Shown: piece by piece, positions 59,754 to 64,000 of the stretch
How positions within the stretch are numbered: the stretch's first letter is position 1
Layout of the letters: the number at the start of each line of letters is the position of its first letter
Source of the DNA: Eleusine coracana subsp. coracana
Taxonomy: Eukaryota > Streptophyta > Magnoliopsida > Poales > Poaceae
DNA: 64,000 bases
Reading direction: 5' to 3'
NCBI GenBank assembly: GCA_032690845.1
Contig: CM064427.1
Span: 13,651,501 to 13,715,500 of the forward strand
Made by a program: the position numbers and the translations under genes
Notes under the pieces: generated by a model
Database searches by the model: none
What the model saw: the letters and a program-made list of their open reading frames with translations, nothing else
Told to the model about the DNA's origin: nothing

Positions 59754-60274
59754 ATTGGGAGAAGCAGTTGAAGCACCGCCAGCGGAGGTCCTCCAAGACC
59801 TCTCGACGCGGCCGACGGTGGAAGGCCGCCCTCGTTCGCCGGGCCCGGTGGCTCTCAATGCGCTGCCATCCATCTGCATCCGCCCCTGCTTTAGGGATTG
59901 ATCAGAAACCAACCTCATAGCGCAGGGTGATCTTTGGCGCAGTATTGTTTGTCACCGGCGCTGGAGCTTTAGTCTGGGCTGGCACAGTTAGGAGTGCCGC
60001 CTTGTAAGTGGCTGTCGCCAGCGATGGTGATGGTTTACAGGACCCTTCGGAGGATGGGCTCACGCCCTCCCACTGCTAGGCTTTGGACCGGCCGGAAGGG
60101 AGGAATGGCCGGGCCGCAGGGGACAAGGAGGAGAGGGAACCAGATGCCGCGGGGGAGAAGGAGACGGTGGTCGCCGGTGTGGGCTGGTGGAGGGGGGGGG
60201 GGGCGGCGCTGTGAGGGGAGGGGTCGGGAGTGGAGCGGGGAGCCATCTCTTTGTCAATGTGTCTGGGGGGGGAG

Positions 60275-61343
60275 GGGGGTAGCGGTCTTGGCAGAGAATT
60301 TTGTGAAGTTATTGTGACCTCTGTGCTGAAAAGAGATGAAATTCTGCCTCATCCTTGTGTTGATATGGATGTTATGGGTGATGCACACATGATGTCAATT
60401 GCTTGGCCATACAAGAAAGTAATGAGATGCACCGAAATTTGTTTCTGTTTTTGTTGAAAAGAGTGATCATTGTTTTCTAACTGTTCTTAATTTGCGCAGC
60501 TGAAGATAAACAAGAATGCATCAACACCGCCCTCAGATATTGATACTGAAATCTACTTAAGACTATTGATTAAACTTTGGAAAAACCATGTAGTTTCTCA
60601 TGTTTTTGTTCTGAATATCTTGGTTGTTCATGTGTTACTTTTAGTTGAATTATTGGTTACGCTTTTTACAGGTGGTGTTGTGAATATCTTGATTGCTACT
60701 AACTAAATGTCTAGCAAGCTGTTGACTGAGAGCAAGCTGATGACTGATGTTAGTGCGGCTACAAAGTAGCTAGCTGTTGTGGGATATTTTTTTATTTTGG
60801 AACGATTGTGTTGAAGTGATTGTTTTGTACTTGTGTTGACATGTTATGTGTAGCATGACATATCTGGAATGCAACATGACTGCTTCACTTTTGTAATAGA
60901 ATCTCCAATTCTGTCATGACAGTAAACTAAATTAATGGATATTAACGGTATTATCAGTGTTGTTATATAATTGGAATGCATGATGATAAGTACTGCAATA
61001 TGGTCTTTTGATGGATACTAATTATTATTCGTGGATTAGTCTTAATGACTAATTATTGGATTATGATAATGACAATTTTTTGTACTGTGATTATGTGAAA
61101 GTTACCGATAGATCATGGGTTGGTAAATCCATTACTACTGATGAATCATCGGTCTGTAATTCTTTTGCAGTAGCGACCAACGATTGGTCCATAAAGTTGT
61201 GTCCATCGGGAAAACTTTTACCGACGCCACTTACGCCGACCATAGTTGTTGGTCGGTAAAAGTCTTTAGCGACCGATGGTAAGATGCTAAAGGCGGTTTT
61301 AGCGACCGATCGTGCGTCGCTTATAGTGAACCGTGGTATAGTG
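60275..61343 (+). mobile_element. 3' end of a CACTA element (terminus at 61343)
   Basis: The right edge read inward is CACTATACCACGGTTCAC, matching the start of the element at 62650 (CACTACACCACGGTACAC). Between 61090 and 61330 subterminal motifs ACCGACCGATGG / GGTCGGTAAA are dense. The tnpA-like exon end (60283-60418) and a possible further exon at about 60500 precede it. The left part of this element lies before the LINE, at and left of 41519; its left terminus is not visible. Confidence 0.75.
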
Positions 61344-62649
61344 ACTCTTCATATAAGGTTAGCGCAATCATAGTTGAAAAAAGGGATACTGAATTATCTC
61401 ATCCATATTACAGAAAACACATTTAGCACTTTTTTTCCATCTTCACCTAGCTAGGTTATCTCTAACTCCCTTACCATTAATTATATGAAAATTTCAATGG
61501 ATATTTAACTATTGCTCTAAAAAGAGTACAGTATTTTCAACCTTTACATGAAAAAATGTATTTTTGACTGTACCAAATTTTTATTTATTGACTAGTAAAT
61601 TAGGTATTGCTGAAATCTTTTCAGTGTTTGGGTGCGCGTCACCAAAGAAACACGACATACGCAGCCCACCTGACCTAGCTATCGATCCTTTCCATTCGAG
61701 AAGCCCAGCAACGGCCTAATGAAACTTGATGGACCCGAGTTCATGGATTACCTTTGGGCCTGACTGCAGATCTAAATGGCTGCGAAAACTACCTTGTTGG
61801 CTTCGTGTCGTTGACCAAGATGCTACTGCAACAAACCTGTTTCCAAAATAACACATGACTGAAAAACGATTTCTTCCGACACCTCCACATTCACTGTACA
61901 ACTCTGGGTCCAACAATTAAAAACTGCATCAAGAAATGAAATCTATACAATTGATTCCTACATGACAACCGCTTATAAAAATGGCTCCAATGCAACCTCA
62001 CAACCCATCGTAGAAATGGTTCCAGTTCTACACGCTGTTGCTTAAAATTCAACTGCTTGTAGATATCTCATGGGCTGTTACTTAGGACGATCCTTCCTAG
62101 AATGTCAACCGTAGCATCCACAGGAAAATGTATCCTACTATCATAAAATGTTAACAAAAGGACTAAATACATACTCTAAATCTCTTAAGCGATGGATCAG
62201 ATCCAGAGCATAATCTCAAGGATCATTGAATTCATGATGGAATGCAAACCAATCAACTAAGTATGTACATGGCACGACATATAAATAGTCTATGGTGGAT
62301 CTGTACAACCAAGAAAATAGTTAAATAAGGACACATAATTGTCTTGTAAGCATAATAACTGCACATAAATAAGGCATATAAAATAACAAGAAACATATAG
62401 CCCAATGAACACAAATATATAAGAAGATAATTATCCATTCTCATGTAAGCACGAGAGGTCCCCGTGTCGGCTGCTTCGGTAACACGGGTGGCGATCAATT
62501 GCCGCTGCCACCAGCCTCTACACGCCGCTTCTCTCTCTGGCGCTGCCCGAGCCTATTACTGGCCAAAGCTTTGGGTAACCGCAATGACAGTGGCAACATG
62601 ATTTCTGCTGTTCCTTGCCATCGAGATCTCGATCCATTTTTTACAGAGT
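61344..62649. other. Spacer between two CACTA termini, no gene seen
   Basis: AT-rich sequence without a recognisable gene, LTR or internal repeat. A short GC-richer patch lies at 62450-62560. The spacer is bounded by outward-facing CACTA ends of the same family. Confidence 0.5.
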
Positions 62650-64000
62650 CACTACACCACGGTACACTATAGGCGACATACCGTTGGTTGGTAAAGGAGG
62701 TTTCAGCGACCTACAGTTGGTCGGTAAAGAGCTTTACTGACCTATCTAGTCGGTCGGTATAAGTTTTACCGACCAACCTGTGTTTTACCGAACGACCATG
62801 GGTCGGGAAAGCGAAATCTTTACCGACCGATGGTAAGTTGGTATAAGGCACATTACCGACCAACCGTCTGTCACCAACAATACAAATAATCAGAATTACC
62901 GACGGTAAGTCACTAACAATTCAAATAATCCAAAAAGAATTCACTATTAATATCCAGCCACACAAGACACAATTCTCAGCCACATAAGACACAATTCTCA
63001 GACACACAAAACACAATGCAATAAGTTCTTACATTGGTTAACACATAATATTCATATTAATCATATATGTAGGTCAAAACATAACACACAAGTGCTTAAA
63101 GCTGTCACAAGATAAGTGAAACATAATACGTTGTAATACAAAAGCATCATCAATATGTTGCATCGGATAATGTTTTTCTTCCATCAATCATTACAAAAAG
63201 AATCCATCCTACCAAACTATTGCCATCCATAGTCATTACAAAATGAATCCATACATCTTCAATATTATTGTGAGCCACTCAACATAAAAATTTCTTTCAC
63301 CCATCAGATTGTCATCCACAGTTGACATAAGATCAATCAATGTCTGTTACTTCCTGCAGTATGTAGTAATGCAACCCATTATACATGCAATAGTTATTGG
63401 TTTAGGAGCACTAATTCTGAATTGTGAAATACTTGAAATGGAACAATATGATTGCAATGTCAAATACCTGAACCAGCAGGTGGTATTGGTTCCTTAGTGG
63501 TTATGTTGAGCTGTAAAAGTTTAAGTGTGATTACTAAAGAAATAATACTCATAGCAGTAGAAACTGAAACAAGATCTAACTTGCTTAGCTTGCAAGAGAA
63601 AATGAAATAAAGCATAGCTTATTACTTTTTTGTAGGGTCATGCAATCGCCATCATTTCAGCATCAGCTACAGTTCCATGTCATCATAGGGACGAGGCAAT
63701 ATTGCATCTTTTTTCAACACACAAGTCACAATTACTTCACAAAATTCTCTTCCAAGGACTTGACCTCCAAGCATAGTGCTCGGTTTGGTTGACATGATTG
63801 TTCCTTTAGCTACAGGCAGATTCGACCTCAACAAGGCATATAGTATGACATCTTTTCCCACCTAAAGATAATAGTTAATGAGAATATAAACCATGTAGTA
63901 TGCAAATATAAAATGACAAGATATGCTACAAGGACAAGAACATTACTAGAGCATCATGTTCTGAGTGTGAACCATCCTTAGTCATTGGTGTGGACTTGAG
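62650..64000 (-). mobile_element. Second CACTA element of the same family, running off the window
   Basis: The left end CACTACACCACGGT starts at 62650 and is followed by dense ACCGACC/GGTCGGTAAA subterminal repeats to about 62920. The tnpA-like exon on the minus strand at 63626-63861 shows that this edge is the element's 3' end. The interval 62920-63620 is AT-rich and holds no confident exon. The other terminus is outside the window. Confidence 0.75.
63626..63861 (-). pseudogene. tnpA-like (TNP1/En-Spm domain) exon of the second CACTA element
   Basis: An acceptor CTTTAG precedes the exon at 63861 and a GTAATA donor follows at 63625. The frame reads GKDVILYALLRSNLPVAKGT, then STKPSTMLGGQVLGREFCEV and LKKDAILPRPYDDMEL. 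A one-base slip comes next, followed by VADAEMMAIA-stop-PYKKV, in which the usual Trp codon is TGA. This matches the TNP1-type accessory domain of En/Spm elements and aligns with the LINE-split copy. In En/Spm the related protein binds subterminal repeats, here probably the ACCGACCGATGG motifs. The stop and slip indicate a decayed copy. Confidence 0.75.

Larger units (their letters stand above)
45045..60246 (-). pseudogene. LINE ORF1 (zinc-knuckle RNA-binding protein), split by two Copia elements
   Basis: A possible ATG is at 60244-60246, followed by a Pro-rich N-terminus. Two zinc knuckles are encoded. The first (CFNCFSQSHVAAAC) is split by the 54770-59753 insertion, with halves at 59759-59771 and 54742-54769; the second is CFRCHEPGHRLLDC at 54688-54729. 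Next comes a DUF4283-like region (54079-54330: ILAVAAPEDYLLVLPD, then WTRLAHAEG) and ELRGIPAHAWEIS-like sequence near 54040. The 46285-53507 insertion splits the Pro-rich C-terminal part, which holds the DLVGPASVERPP repeats (45545-45910). The end at 45045-45266 reads ...QALASLFGWTVPD. ORF1 proteins package LINE RNA. Beyond the insertions, frameshifts also occur. Confidence 0.7.
41576..60274 (-). mobile_element. Full-length L1-type LINE, interrupted by two Copia elements
   Basis: The 3' end is a T-run on the plus strand (41576-41586), i.e. a poly(A) tail on the element strand, preceded on that strand by a terminal region ending GAGCTCTCCTGCGTGTTCG-like sequence. GGGGGTAG flanks both ends (41566-41573 and 60275-60282), a target-site duplication. 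ORF1 with two zinc knuckles and ORF2 with endonuclease, reverse transcriptase and zf-RVT lie in the right order. Subtracting the Copia insertions leaves about 6.5 kb, a normal full length. Confidence 0.85.
41519..60418 (+). pseudogene. CACTA tnpA-like (TNP1/En-Spm domain) exon split by the LINE
   Basis: The left part, 41519-41573, encodes a line like AKGTII-stop-TKPSTILGG. The right part, 60275-60418, encodes GREFCEVIVTSVLKRDEILP and ends DAHMMSIAWPYKK at a GTAATG donor. With the LINE and one GGGGGTAG removed the two parts join in frame and match the exon at 63626-63861 of the neighbouring element. The domain resembles the TNP1/En-Spm accessory protein (IAWPYKKV motif), which in En/Spm binds subterminal repeats. 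A downstream exon may start at 60500 after TTTGCGCAG. Disrupted by the insertion and an in-frame TGA. Confidence 0.7.

Overview
The window is about 64 kb of nuclear plant DNA made almost entirely of nested, decayed transposable elements. I see no host gene I would defend. The repeat families point to a grass: a Ty3/gypsy Tat element whose LTR starts TGTTGGCACCGG, a CRM-like chromovirus, a Copia element whose LTR starts TGTTGGAGATATGCCC (Angela/BARE style), a SIRE/Maximus-type Copia with an extra ORF, CACTA elements with TTTGCCGTGTG or ACCGACCGATGG subterminal repeats, GC-rich hAT termini, an L1-type LINE and a Helitron. The CRM-like copy and the depth of nesting suggest, but do not prove, a pericentromeric location.

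Layout. 124-2566 is a non-autonomous CACTA element (ATT target duplication) holding a solo LTR (AGCCG duplication). 3391-6522 is a hAT element with a frameshifted transposase. 6763-6879 is a perfect 48-bp hairpin. 7328-18669 is an 11.3-kb minus-strand SIRE/Maximus-type Copia element with both LTRs, primer site, gag, pol and an extra ORF. 18670-22061 holds older LTR-like debris. 22062-34633 is a truncated minus-strand Tat element: 3' LTR, an antisense plus-strand gene encoding a plant mobile domain (PMD) protein, and integrase remnants. That passenger gene is broken by a plus-strand CRM-like Gypsy element (23977-30406) and by a small Helitron in an intron (31552-32137). 34634-38962 holds CACTA remnants and an LTR-like segment with repeated near-palindromes. 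38963-40930 has no recognised repeat.

From about 41386 to 61343 one CACTA tnpA-like (TNP1-type) gene is split by a full-length LINE (41576-60274, TSD GGGGGTAG). The ORF1 of that LINE is itself split by two independent Copia insertions: 46285-53507 (TSD AGGGG) and 54770-59753 (TSD ATTGG). With both removed the LINE is about 6.5 kb, and the second insertion lies inside the first zinc knuckle of ORF1. A second CACTA element of the same family enters at 62650 in tail-to-tail orientation and runs off the window.

None of the elements looks autonomous. Reverse transcriptase, integrase, transposase, protease and endonuclease frames carry stops, frameshifts or altered catalytic or zinc-binding residues. 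Two polyproteins (CRM-like and Angela-like) stay in a single frame broken only by five stops each, mostly explainable as C-to-T or G-to-A changes, as expected of methylated, silenced copies. The most unusual items are the antisense PMD passenger gene of the Tat element, the extra ORF of the SIRE-type Copia, the near-palindromic motif arrays in two LTR-like regions, the CRM-like copy whose 5' LTR starts near the expected transcription start, and the order of insertions that can be read from the LINE nest.
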